64,000 nucleotides of DNA. Origin: Rutidosis leptorrhynchoides. Lineage: Eukaryota; Streptophyta; Magnoliopsida; Asterales; Asteraceae. The notes below the pieces were generated by a model that saw only the letters and a program-made list of their open reading frames with translations, was not told the origin of the DNA and made no database searches. Positions 23,386 to 35,462 of this stretch are shown one piece after another; positions within the stretch are counted from its first letter, which is position 1, and every line of letters starts with the position of its first letter. The translations under genes were made by a program, and so were the position numbers. The stretch is taken from the NCBI RefSeq assembly GCF_046630445.1, contig NC_092341.1, forward strand, positions 293,450,001 to 293,514,000. Direction: 5' to 3'.

Positions 23386-26300
23386 GTACCTATCCGTTAA
23401 AGAAATTTCGTCCCGAAATTTGAGTGGGGTGGTCATGGCTAACAATAAAAATGTTTTCATTACGAATATAAGTTGATAAATAGAGTTTTATCATCAGTGA
23501 GTAATATAGATAAAACAATTCGATTATGTGAAGAGTACGAGTGAAGCTATCACAAAAGTGTGAAATAAGAAATAAAGTTTCGCCTTAACTTTTGACGTTG
23601 TCTTGGTTAAATTCCGGAATTCAAGGGATTTAAAGAAAATCTTCGAAATCTAAAAATTTGATTCTTCGGGATTTAAGGGAATTAGGATCTCTATAATTAA
23701 ATGTGATGATCTGCCTCGATTGCTCTGTCTGATATTTCCTTTATAAATTAAATCTTCCGTCCCATTATTCTCACCATTCCTATACTTTCTTTCCTAGTTC
23801 GTACATTCAAAAGATTATGAAAATGTTTAATCCAGTTCTAATCCTTTATATTTTCCTAATTATCATTTCTATCATCCTTCTTTTCAATCTTCCACCAGAA
23901 AAATCTGTTTACTTCTACTATTACCTTGGGTGTTACTATTCTTAATTATACCGTGTCTTTATATTTCTATTCCTATTAATATTCACGGTTTGTAACTTTC
24001 GTGTTGTTATTGAGCTTTATATTTTTTTCTTATATTTTGGAGCTCTTTGCCTTTTTATTATCCTCCCGACCTCTAGTAAAGCGAGTAACGGTCCTGAATT
24101 CGTAAGTATGGAATTTCGAATTATCATAATATTCAAGGTAGAAAGGAAAGGTAGTAGCACGATTTGATTTTTGTCAAATTACCAGAATATCCGAAAAAGA
24201 CCGAATCATCAAGAAAATATTTTCTTGATATTTTTGAGGTTAAATAGAATACGAGTCGTGTAACATGGCACATAATGACGTTATGATCTGTGAATCATCA
24301 CGTCCCATTAGAAACTCAGCATGGCTTACTGTAATATAATCACGTTAATCAAGTATCATTATATTATACTAACTCATGCATCAGTTCTTAACACTACTTC
24401 AAAATCATTCATAATTCAAACTCGAATTTTAAAGAAATATAGAAACTAAAGTAGTTTCCTTTATGATGTAATATAGATAGCACGAAGATATAAATAATTT
24501 CGGACGAGAATATTTATGAAAATATCTTCAGAAATATTGAAGATATTTATGATGATATTTTGGAATTTCTAAGTTCGATGGTTGATGAAGAAAGATTTTC
24601 CTCAAGATTTTAACATGAGTACGGAGCAAGATATTCGTTGAAGGTTTCATCGGATCCAGAATTACCTGGATTCTTTGAATATAAGGTATGATCCTTGTAT
24701 TTGTCCTTGGTCCTCTTCGTGGTTAGCTCAATCCGTTTTCCAGTTCCAACATTTCTGAGCTTTTTCAACATACTATTCTTTATCATCAAACTTTTGACTG
24801 TTAAGGCAGTCTTCAGTTTTCACTGCTTCATCAGCTTTTTCAAAACTCAGAAAACTGATTCATAGGCTAGAGTGCTTTTCAGAATTTCAGAATGAGATAT
24901 CCTAATTCTAAGAGATAAATGTTATATGTATACATATAACTGTTGATGTAGAAATGCTGCGAAATTCAAAATACTGATTGCCGATTCTCGGTAATTGGTA
25001 TGGCAATTCGCGTTACAAGATGCGAATGAGTATATTATAGGGTTTTAATGAACAAATATAATGGTCCTTCGGAGAGACTTAAGCCAATGAGTAATGAAGT
25101 TGCTGGTAAGTTTACTACTAATGTGGTGGGATATAATCGGTTCTTCGGTAACGATGATGAAGGGGTAACCTTTATAATAAGGTTTATTCGAATGAAAGTC
25201 GAAGTTAATTTGCTGAAGCTGTGACAAAATTGGCTAATTTGGAGAGGGATTGTAAAGTTATTTTCGGTAATAGCAACGCCAAAGAAGCCAGCACAGATAC
25301 GTGTTAAACGTTCACTCGGGTTCCGAGTGTTTTTAGGTGCATAACTATACATATTAATCTTTTCTTCCGTAGATGAAGTGCGGTTGATTCATCCTCTCGA
25401 TTGAGGTGTTTTCAAAAATCGTGAAAGGTTTGCACGCAGATTGTAATCGTCAAGATACAAATGAGGTTTAAGATGAAAGCAAGTGGCAAACTTGAAGAAT
25501 TGTTTAGTTTCATATGTTATAATCAATATTTTAATTCATTTTAATTGTCCAATGTTGGCAGTCCACAGTTGATAGTCCACAGTTAGCAGTTCAATAATTC
25601 ATATATATAATATTTAAATTAATTAATACGTATCGTGACCCGTGTACATGTCTCAAACTCGATCACAACTCAAAGTATATATATTATTGTAGAATCAACC
25701 TCAACCCTGTATAGCGAACTCGATCATTACAACATATAGAGTGTCTATGGTTATTCCAATTAATATATATAGATGCGTCGATATGATATGTCAAAACCTT
25801 GTATACATGTCTCGATATTTAAAGTGCGTAATATAAATAACAGAAATTTAAATGACGATAAATAAAGTGCGTAAAGTAAATAACAGAAATTAAATGACGA
25901 TAAATAAAATTGCAATAATTAAAATGTAATAAGGAATTAACAGTTAGCTAGGAACAGTTAGCTAGGATTTTGTTAGCGTGAATTCTTAACAAAATTTCTC
26001 ATAGTTAATTTGTTTGTTTCTAACAAATTTTATTTTGTCCAATATTTTCTTCATTATGCCACTTGTTGGATCCTGATAAGTCAAAATCCAAATATAAAAT
26101 TGAATGAAAATGGTTATTTTGTGGTGAACGGATTCGTATATCTTGTGGATGTAAATAGGATAGTAAATGACTGTTGAGTTAGATTTGAAAGAATGTACAG
26201 TGTACTTATTAATGTGAAATCTAAATATTTCTCTGGTAGGTAGTATTACCTACCCGTTAAAATATTTTCACCATTAACAGTTTGTACGAAAGAATTTTTA

Positions 26301-26499
26301 ATTACAATCATTATAAAAAAATATATATATACATATATATTTTCTTCAGATGTAATCATGGATTTAACGAGTCAATATGATATTAAACTCATTTGATTTA
26401 CCGTTAGAATAAGAATATATAATCTCTAAAACATTAGAGATTACATAATCATCATGTCGAACGAAGATAAATGATGTAGAACGATTCGCAGTTTGATGA
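23386..26499 (-). other. Element 1 interior without recognisable genes
   Basis: The plus-strand text GTACCTATCCGTTAAAG followed by AAATTTCGTCCCGAAATTT at 23386-23421 is the reverse complement of the chromovirus pre-LTR block, so the PPT end lies here. The remaining 3.1 kb has no gag or pol motif in any frame. A stretch at 25620-25835 resembles part of element 4's LTR (see separate entry). TAGTATTACCTACCCGTTAA near 26243-26262 resembles the pre-LTR block too and may be the relic of an older nested element. Confidence 0.6.
25620..25835 (-). repeat. LTR-derived module shared with element 4's LTR
   Basis: The plus strand here contains GAATCAACCTCAACCCTGTA, TAGAGTGTCTATGGTTATTC and ATATATAGATGCGTCGA. 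The same phrases occur at 46738-46757, 46781-46800 and 46806-46820 in element 4's 3' LTR, in the same order and orientation. I judge about 80% identity over roughly 200 bp. This is an LTR segment lying inside another element's interior. Confidence 0.7.
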
Positions 26500-27037
26500 T
26501 TATGCTCGATGTACAACATGAGATGTTGAGGCAAGGATTGTTGATGGTACGGGTGCTGTTACTGATGGTACTGATGGTGCCGATGATGTTGCTGAAGCTG
26601 GTATGTTTTGTACCATATTTTCCAAGGCTACTACTCGGGCGCGAAGCTCGTGGACTTCTTCCATTATTCAGGGTTGATTGTCAGTCGGAACGAGCGGATG
26701 AATAAGGTTTATAATTTTAGATAGAATACAATCGTGGTGAGATATTCGGGAAATGAGGGTGAAATTGGTGTTTCGGACTGGTTCGCCGGTAAGTGCTTCA
26801 GGTTCATTGCCAAGAGGTAAATTCGGTTGATGGGTGGAAAGGATCGCCTTCCTCTCGTCTCCATCGGTTAAGTCGACTACGAACCCATCAGATGAATTGG
26901 GGATGGTTGATTGGTTGATTCATTCTGGTGACGCTACCTCCGGAGCTTAGGTGAACATCCATGTCGGAATAGCTGTCAGAATAACTATCGGAATAGCTAT
27001 CGAAATCTGAGGGACTCGAACTGGTTGAGGGATTCAT
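26500..27037 (-). pseudogene. Remnant of a pre-gag ORF in element 1
   Basis: After the PBS on the minus strand, an ATG at 27037 opens a 49-codon frame to 26888 with a Ser/Asp repeat (DSYSDSYSDSYSD). In another frame, 26664 to 26500 encodes 54 residues: a short heptad-like helix (VHELRARVVALENMVQ), then an Ala/Pro/Ser/Thr-rich tail. Together they look like the ends of one gene broken by frameshifts, with an acidic Ser-rich part and a short coiled coil, reminiscent of the extra ORF of element 3 at 38870-39790. Homology is not shown. No enzyme motif is present. Confidence 0.4.
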
Positions 27038-27429
27038 CTCGTACGATCAGATGAAGAATTTTCGATAAGAAACAGATTATAGGATGTAGATTAGTACCCT
27101 GCAATACATAATTAACATATGCATATATAATACTAAAATCCCATAAGTTACGGAGAAATCTACGAAAGATGTCAGGAAAAGGTAACAATAACAGATACGC
27201 TAAGATATGAATTAGCATATACGCTAAGATATGAATTTTGTCTATACACTATTAATGCAATCAATGCAATAAGATGTGTCTAGACTAAGAATGATAGGCA
27301 AAAAAATTTCTGACGAAAATGATAAGCAAAACTTTTGACATGCAGACACGGTCGAAGTCCAGACTCACTAATGCATCCTAATGACTTATCAGTTAGACAC
27401 ACTAATACAGACCTGGTTCGCTAAGACCA

Positions 27430-27443
27430 CCGCTCTGATACCA
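27430..27443 (-). other. Primer binding site of element 1
   Basis: On the minus strand TGGTATCAGAGCGG starts two bases inside the 5' LTR end at 27446. It fixes the orientation of element 1 as minus and identifies 27446-31393 as the 5' LTR. Confidence 0.9.
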
Positions 27444-29276
27444 CATGTAAAGACCCGTCCTAATCCATAAGAACGAATACAATAACATTTGGTTACATCG
27501 CGAGGTACTTGACCTCTATATGATACATTTACAAACATTGCATTCGTTTTTAAAAAAACAGCCTTTTATTTACATCGAATGTTGATGGCATGCATACCAT
27601 TTCATAATATATCTAACTATAATTGACTTAATAATAATCTTGATGAACTCAACGACTCGAATGCAACGTCTTTCGAAATATGCCATGAATGACTCCGAGT
27701 AATATCTCTAAAATGAGCAAATGCACAGCGAAAGATTTCTTTCATACCTGAGAATAAACATACTTTAAAGTATCAACCAAAAGGTTGGTGAGTTCATTAG
27801 TTTAACATAAATAATCATTTTCATCATTTTAATAGACCACAAGAATTTCATTTTCAGTTCTCATAAATATACGTCCCATGCATAGAGACAAAAATCATTC
27901 ATATGGATTGAACACCTGATAACCGACATTAACAAGATGCATATAAGAATATCCCCTATCATTTTGGGACATCCATCGGACATGATAAAACAACATCGAA
28001 GTACTAAAGCATCCGCTACAACGGATGGGGTTTGTTGGGCCCAATAGATCTATCTTTAGGATTCGCGTCAATTAGTAGACTGGTTTACTAATTCTTAGGT
28101 TACCAAGTAAAAGGGGCATATTCGGCTTCGATCATCCAACCATATAATGTAGTTTCGATTACTTGTGTCTATTTCGTAAAACAGTTATAAAAACAGCGCA
28201 TGTATTCTCAGTCCCAAAAATATATATTGCAAAAGCATTTAAAAAGGGAGTAATGAAACTCACCTAATGTATTTTGTAGTAAAAATACATATGACAATAT
28301 TGAACAAGTGTAGGGTTGGCCTCGGATTCGCGAACCTATATCAATTATATATTTATTAATTTACATAATTGTAATCGAACACATATACATATAAATTTAT
28401 AAGTTATATCCTTTTTATATTAATAGTATATATATATGTTGCATATATCCATGTTTATGTATATAAAAATATTAATTTTTGTTATGTTATATGTATTAAA
28501 TATATCATTTTTATATTAATAGTAATAGTTATAATAATACTAAAATAATATTTATAGTGGTAAAAATGATAATAATTATAATACTTAGTATTTCTAATAA
28601 AGATAATAAGGTTAATAATCCTATTAGTGATACTAATAATGATATTAATAATAATAACTATATATATATATTAATTTTTCTATTAATGATAGTTATGATA
28701 ATGCTTTTAGTAACTACCCAATAATACTGATAACAATGATGATACTGTATAATAATAATAATGGTAATAACATTAATGATTTTCATAATAATAGTATTAA
28801 TGATAGTTTTATAAATAAATCTTACAATAATGATAATAACAGTTTTTAAATGAAAAGTTTAGTAATATTAACAATATTAATTACATATAGATTAATAATA
28901 CTAATGTTTGAAAAATGATACTAATACTAATATTAATTAAAAATAATGATAACTTTAATAAACATAATTATAATAATAATCATAATACTTAGATGATAAG
29001 GTTAATAATAATGTTAACAAATATTTTTTTTAAAAAAATATACTAATGATAACAACGTCTTTAATACTTCTAAACATAAATATGATATTAATAATAATAA
29101 TAACAATAATACTTAGGTGATGATAATATTATTAGTAATAATAACAATTATACATTAATATTTATAATAGCAATAACAATAGCAATAGCAATAATAATAA
29201 TAAAAATAATAATGATAATAATAATGAAAATAATAAAGTCACTACCTCATTAATATAAGCCTTAAAAAAAATAGCT

Positions 29277-29365
29277 GTCAACAGCCGGGTTTGAACTCGT
29301 GACCTCTCGAATATCGCAAACGCCCTTACCACTCGACTGACCATACCTTTCTGGAATAATACCCA
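29277..29365 (-). other. tRNA-like segment in the element 1 5' LTR
   Basis: Same segment as 9575-9665: B-box-like sequence at 29304-29285 and A-box-like sequence at 29343-29321 on the minus strand, with one A deleted in the TTAACC run. Its presence at the same place in both LTRs shows that it was part of the element before integration. Confidence 0.55.
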
Positions 29366-30915
29366 ATTCATGTTTACTTAACCCATAACTTCTGTTATCA
29401 TCTTCTTCCTCACAATACAATCGATCCAGGGTTCAAGCCCTTCTAATAACATGTAATTTCACTGATTGTTGGATTAAATATCCAACATAGAAACAAGTAG
29501 ATGTGATTTATTGTATACAAAAAAAAAACAAAAAAAACAGAATGGAACATCTGTTGTTACTGCTCGTCGATGGGTTAAAAACAAAGAAATTGATTTTTGA
29601 GTTTGAGAAAGTTTTAGTCGAAAGTTATAACACGAATTATGTTTCAAATTACTCTTGGAAACTCTTTCAATCGTCAATTGTTCCAGCAATTCCTAAACGA
29701 ATTCGAATTTTTAACAAGAACAAAGCAGTTGACTTTTTATATAAAAACTTTGACTCCAAAATTTGTAATCAATATAGAAATTTGGACGTTGAAACTTTCC
29801 AGATAGATTAAGTGAAAGATTTTAAACAATACTACATTATTACTTTTCTGAATTTGATACGAATTCGTGATATGGCTAAAAATTTAAAGAACATAGGTAA
29901 TGTGCTGGAAAAAAATATTTCGATTAATTTAAATAGATAGAAAATAGAACTTACAGTTATAATTGATACATATGATGGAGAATCGAAAGCATTATCAATA
30001 AGGAGAAGATGATTGATATATAAATGTGTGTCGACGGGTTTAATCACGGGTAAGGAGAAGATCAGAAAAAAATAAAGTGGAAAAGGATGGGTAACAAACT
30101 TTGGAATTTATCTGTGATTTGGTAAACAATTTCGAAACTGTACGATTGTGATGTAAATCATTTGAATTATTTGGACCCTGAATTCTATATTTAATTCATT
30201 AATATAAATAGTTAATATTACTAATAATACATTAATATAACGAAAAGAAAAAAAATATATATACTAAAACTAATAATAGGATTTATAATAATTTCGATAA
30301 TACTAATAATACTAATAATTTTATTAATAATAATAATAATACTAATATTACTAATAATTAATAATAATTATAATAATAATTATAAAAATGGTAATGATAT
30401 TATTATTAATGAATAATAAAAAAAAAATTTTTAATGATAATAATATCTAATGATAATACAAGTAATAATTAAGATATAACAAATTACATGTTTCAAATTT
30501 TTTTTTTATATCTATATATTATATGATATTAATAACACAGATATTAATATTATTATTAACATTAATAATAATAATGAAAGTAATACTAATAATATTGATA
30601 TAACAATTTATACTTATCAACTTCATATCTATATACTATATATTAAATTAATAATATTAATAATAAAATTTATAATTAAGATATAATAATTTACATATTT
30701 CCATTTTTATATACTAATATTAATACTACAGATATTGATATTAACAATAATAAAAGCAATTATAACAAATATATTCTTAACTTGTAATTACATTTAATTA
30801 TTAATTTATATGATATCATATATTGAATGTTTAGTATTTATACATTTTATATATATACTACTACATAATAATAATAATTATTAAGGTTCATATATATCCA
30901 TATATAAATTAATAT

Positions 30916-31020
<105 letters not shown>

Positions 31021-31121
31021 TTATATATTTTTTATAATACTTAATTATTCTGTAAGTAATTTTACATTTTTAATTCTAATGATTCGATTACCTTTTATTA
31101 CTTCCAATACATACCTTTATA

Positions 31122-31226
<105 letters not shown>

Positions 31227-31393
31227 TTATTTGCAACAATTGTTCGTGAATCGTCGGGAATAGTCGAAGGGTAATTGCATATATGAAACAGTTTAAAATT
31301 TTTTTGAGGCTCAACATTACAGACTTTGCTTATCGTTTCGAAATCATATAAAGATTAAGTTTAAATTTGGTTGGAAATTTCCGGGTCGTCACA

Positions 31394-34300
31394 AATATGT
31401 CATCGACATATAGTACAAGGAAGACTACAACACTCCCACTAGACCTAACATAGACACATGGCTCATCTTCACTTCTGATAAAACCAAATTCTTTGATTTT
31501 CTCATTAAAGCAAAGATTCCAGCTACGAGAAGCTTGTTTAAGTCCATAAATGGACTTTTGAAGCTTGCGCACACTTTTAGGATACTTAGGATGTACAAAA
31601 CCCTCAGGCTGTGTCATAAACACATCCTCTATTAGCTTACCGTGAAGGAAAGCTGTTTTTACATCCATTTGCCATATTTCGTAGTCATAAAATGCAGCTA
31701 TGGCAAGAAGTATTCTAATGGATTTCAACATCGCCACTGGTGAAAAAATTTCATCATAGTCTACACCATATTGTTGTGTGTAACCCTTAGCCACCAGTCT
31801 GGCTTTGAATGTTTGTACATTTCCATTCATGTCGGTCTTCTTCTTGAAGACCCACTTACACCCAATGGTTTTAATTTCTGGTGTATGATCAATCAAGGTC
31901 CAGACTTGATTATCATGCATGGATTGAATCTCGTTGTCCATAGCCTCCTTCCATTTGGCAGACTTGGGGCTTGTCATCGATTCCTGATAGGTAATAGGTT
32001 CATCAGAATCTATATTTTCGCCATCACCCCCAAATATGTGTAAACTATATTTCTTTGATGTTTGACACACTCTATCAGATCTACGTATGGGTGGTGGATG
32101 TAGGTCAGTTTCTCTCTCAACAGCAGGCTTGTCGACCTCTTGAGGAGAATCGGTTTCAATATCAGTTTCCATGTCGGTTGATTCTTGAATTTCTTCAAGG
32201 TCAATTTTGTTCCCACTGGTTCCTTTTGATATGAGATCCTTTTCAAGGGAAAATCCCCTTCGAGACACAAAGACTTTGTTCTCAGTAGGGTTGTAAAACA
32301 AATATCCAAAAGAATCAGTCGGGTAACCAACAAATAAACACTTTTCGAATCTGGGTTCAAGTTTATCTTGAGCTTCACGACGAACGTAAGCCTCATAACC
32401 CCAGATTCTTAGATATGAGAGAGACACAGTTTTACCATGCCATATCTCATAAGGTAATTTAGAAACTTTCTTGGTTGGGATGAGGTTAAGGATCCTTGCG
32501 GCAGTTTGTAGGGCATAACCCCAAAAACTGATTGGAAGCATCGTGCGGCTCATCATGGATCGAACCATATCAAGTAATGTTCGATTCCTCCTTTCAGCCA
32601 CACCATTATGTTGTGGTGTTCTAGGAGGAGCTAATTGTGAGATTATCCCACAACCCCGTAGATGATCACGAAATTCGTCATTAAGATATTCACCACCTCT
32701 ATCAGATCGGAGAATCTTAATTCTTTTGTTCAGTTGATTTTCTACTTCATTTTGGTATGCCTTGAACACTCCCAAAGTTTCAGACTTTTGTTTAATTAAA
32801 TAAACATAACCATATCTACTGAAGTCATCAGTAAATGTAACGAAGTATCGTTCCTGGTGTCTAGTAGGCGATCTGAACGGACTACACACATCAGTGTGTA
32901 CCAACTCCAACAGATCGTTACCCCTTTCACAGTTTCCTGTGAAAGGTGCTTTTGTCATTTTTCCTAACAAGCAAGATTCACATTCGTCATATGATGTAAC
33001 ATCAAATGATTCTCAAATTCCATCTGACTGGAGTTTTGCTATGCGTTTCTTGTTTATATGGCCTAAACGACAATGCCATAGATACGTTTTATCCAAACCA
33101 TCTTTGGATGAATCAACATTATAGATTGAACTATCATTTAGCTTTATTGTTGTTTCCAAGATACCTCTACAAGGACTAGCTTTGAAATAAAATATTCCAT
33201 TCTTGTAAACAAGTATTGATCCATCATTAAAACTAAAATCAAAACCATCATTAAATAAAGCATCAAATGATATAATGTTTCTTGCCATTTCGGCACTGTA
33301 GCAAACATTAGACAAAACAATACATAAACCAGAATCAAAAGTGAGCTTAAATTCTCCAATCATATCAACAGAGGCAACGTTCTTGTTTCCCATGATTAGA
33401 TTAAGCTCTCTGGTCTTCAGCTTCCTACTTCTTGTGAGTCCCTGCACATTAGCACAAATTTGAGTACCACATCCTGTGTCCAATACCCAGGAATTAGAAA
33501 TAGAAGTATTGTTTAGTTCAATCATGAACAAACCTGAAGGTACGGCGACTCTCTTAACCCGTAGTTCATTAAGTTCCTTCAAGTACTTGGTACAATTGCG
33601 CCTCCAATGTTCTTTATCCCCACAATGGAAGCATATTGCTTCTTCAGGAGACTTGGTTTGCGGGATCTTTGAAGTAGAAGAGTTAGCAATGCCCTTAGGT
33701 TTAGGTTTGAAGTTGGACGTGCCAACCTTACCCTTGCCCTTGTTCTTGCCCTTTGTTTTATTTTTCTTCTTCTTGATCCCACCTTCACCAATGGCTAGGA
33801 TGGTAGTTGCGGGTTTAGCTTTGGCCATGTTAGCCTCAGTGATTTTCAACATGCCATGGAGCTCCATGATTGTTTTCCCCATATTGTTCATATTATAGTT
33901 CATAATGAATCCTTCATATGCACTAGTCAGCGAGTTCAGGATAAAATCCGTTGCAAGCTCCTGACTTATGGAAAAACCAAGGTGCTCAAGTCGGTCTATG
34001 TACCCTTTCATTTGTAGTACATGGACACTAATGCTACTTCCCGTTGCCTTTTTACAAGATACGAGAGCTTTCACGGTGTCAAACCTTTCTTGCTTTGCTT
34101 GTTGTTGGAACATGTCCTTGAGTTAGTTAAGCATGTCATACGACCCTAAGATCTCCATGCCCTTTTGGATCTCCGAAGACATGGTCGCCAACATCAAGCA
34201 TGCTACCTCATTAGACTCGGAACGACGTTTTTCAAAATCGTCTCTAGCCGCTTGAGTAGCTCTCGATCCGGGTTCTGCCGGTAAGGGTTCCTCAATTGCC

Positions 34301-34449
34301 CTGATCTTTCCTTCCATCCTAAGAGCAATTCTTAGGTTGCGAAGCCAGTCCATGTAGTTCAAGCCCGTAAGCTTGTCCTTTTCGAGGAGCCCTTTAAGGC
34401 AGAAATTAGTGATTGATGACGGAGTAGGATTTATGTTTGTTGCAGACAT
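31394..34449 (-). pseudogene. Copia gag-protease-integrase-RT (N-terminal part of polyprotein)
   Basis: The frame from ATG at 34449 stays in register to 31394, broken by stops at 34125-34123 and 33015-33013. Gag contains a CCHC knuckle (CFHCGDKEHWRRNC, about 33600-33645). Protease has the DTG motif (WVLDTGCGTQ, near 33480). Integrase begins with the H..H..C..C finger (WHCRLGHINKKR to ECESCLLGK), then HTDVCSPF, DRGGEY and the AERRNRTLLD Glu region. RT shows QMDVKTAFLHG and ends at VLYVDD, the catalytic YVDD box, exactly where element 1 inserted. The integrase-before-RT order defines Ty1/copia. With 7748-6771 it spans about 1340 codons, a normal full length. Three stops in total make it inactive. 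The lineage is Tork/TAR-like at most. Confidence 0.92.
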
Positions 34450-35462
34450 CTGTCATATTTTTAAAGTAAATTGTATTAGTTAGTTTGATATGTTTAATCC
34501 TTGTTAAAGATAATTACCCAAGTGTGTTCAATATTCAAACAATTATAATTAACAAGGTTAAGATCCATATTTCACTTATGGTAACGACGGGTTTGCCGCG
34601 GATCGCTAATCATAAGCTATTTAGGTAGGTAAACATATTACCAATTTCATCCATTATGAAATTCTTAGCTTCTGCGGGATTTAGTGATAATCAATTATTT
34701 CACTTGGCATGTTTAATCCCTTCTACGCTAATCCTTCCTCGTGGCGGGTTTGCCGCGAACCACGATTTCAGATTGTAAACCGTCCGTGATAGATACACGT
34801 GAAATCCGGCCTAAGACTCTAGGGTATCGCAAAATTCACCTCACCATTCCCAACACCCAATTAAAGTCCGGCCCAAGACTCTCGGGTATCGCGAACTCTA
34901 ACAGGTAGAAGGTTCGGATGTGTGTACTACTCATGGATAGCGTAAAGTTTACATTTAAAACGGGTTTTTGTTTTCTTTTAGCAAAAGTAGTTTATACCAT
35001 TTTAAAACATTTGCTAATTATGTATTGAGTGTTGCGTTTGTTAAACTAATTTTAACCAAACCATTTTAAGTGATTATTGTCTTTTGTTTCTATACTAATT
35101 TTCTAGATAGCATGGCATAGACAAATAAGAACACAATAATAATCTTGACACACAATTATCGGTAGTATGCCTCGAGTCCTATGCGTTTTTTCGGTGAGCC
35201 AACACACGGAAAAACATGGTCAACTAGGGACATAAACTTTTATGAGAATTGGCTCCCACTAAAACCGCCATCTCCATTATATGCTCGGATGGGCCGTCTT
35301 GTGAACATCGTCTTCTTGATTCCATTCTTGGTTGCATTATCTTAAAAAAAACTATTCTATTTTCTATACTATTACAAATACAATATAAATAGGAAGTCGA
35401 CATGCAAGTTGTTTAATAAATTATTACATTCATCTCGAATAAATAATAAACACGACATGCAA
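34450..35462 (-). other. Copia 5' leader with duplicated motifs
   Basis: About 1 kb upstream of gag without an ORF. Two imperfect repeats are visible: GACGGGTTTGCCGCG at 34586-34600 and GGCGGGTTTGCCGCG at 34743-34757; and ATCCGGCCTAAGACTCTAGG at 34804-34823 against GTCCGGCCCAAGACTCTCGG at 34866-34885. No PBS is seen, so the leader continues beyond 35462. Confidence 0.65.

Larger units (their letters stand above)
31394..35462 (-). mobile_element. Ty1/copia element, 5' part
   Basis: Upstream half of the element whose 3' half is at 5110-7748: leader, gag, protease, integrase and the first part of RT. It is bounded at 31394 by element 1 (TSD AATAT) and at 35463 by element 3. The 5' LTR and PBS are not in the window, presumably beyond element 3 and its nested insertions. 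Element 3's target duplication would be TGCAA (35458-35462). Confidence 0.88.
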
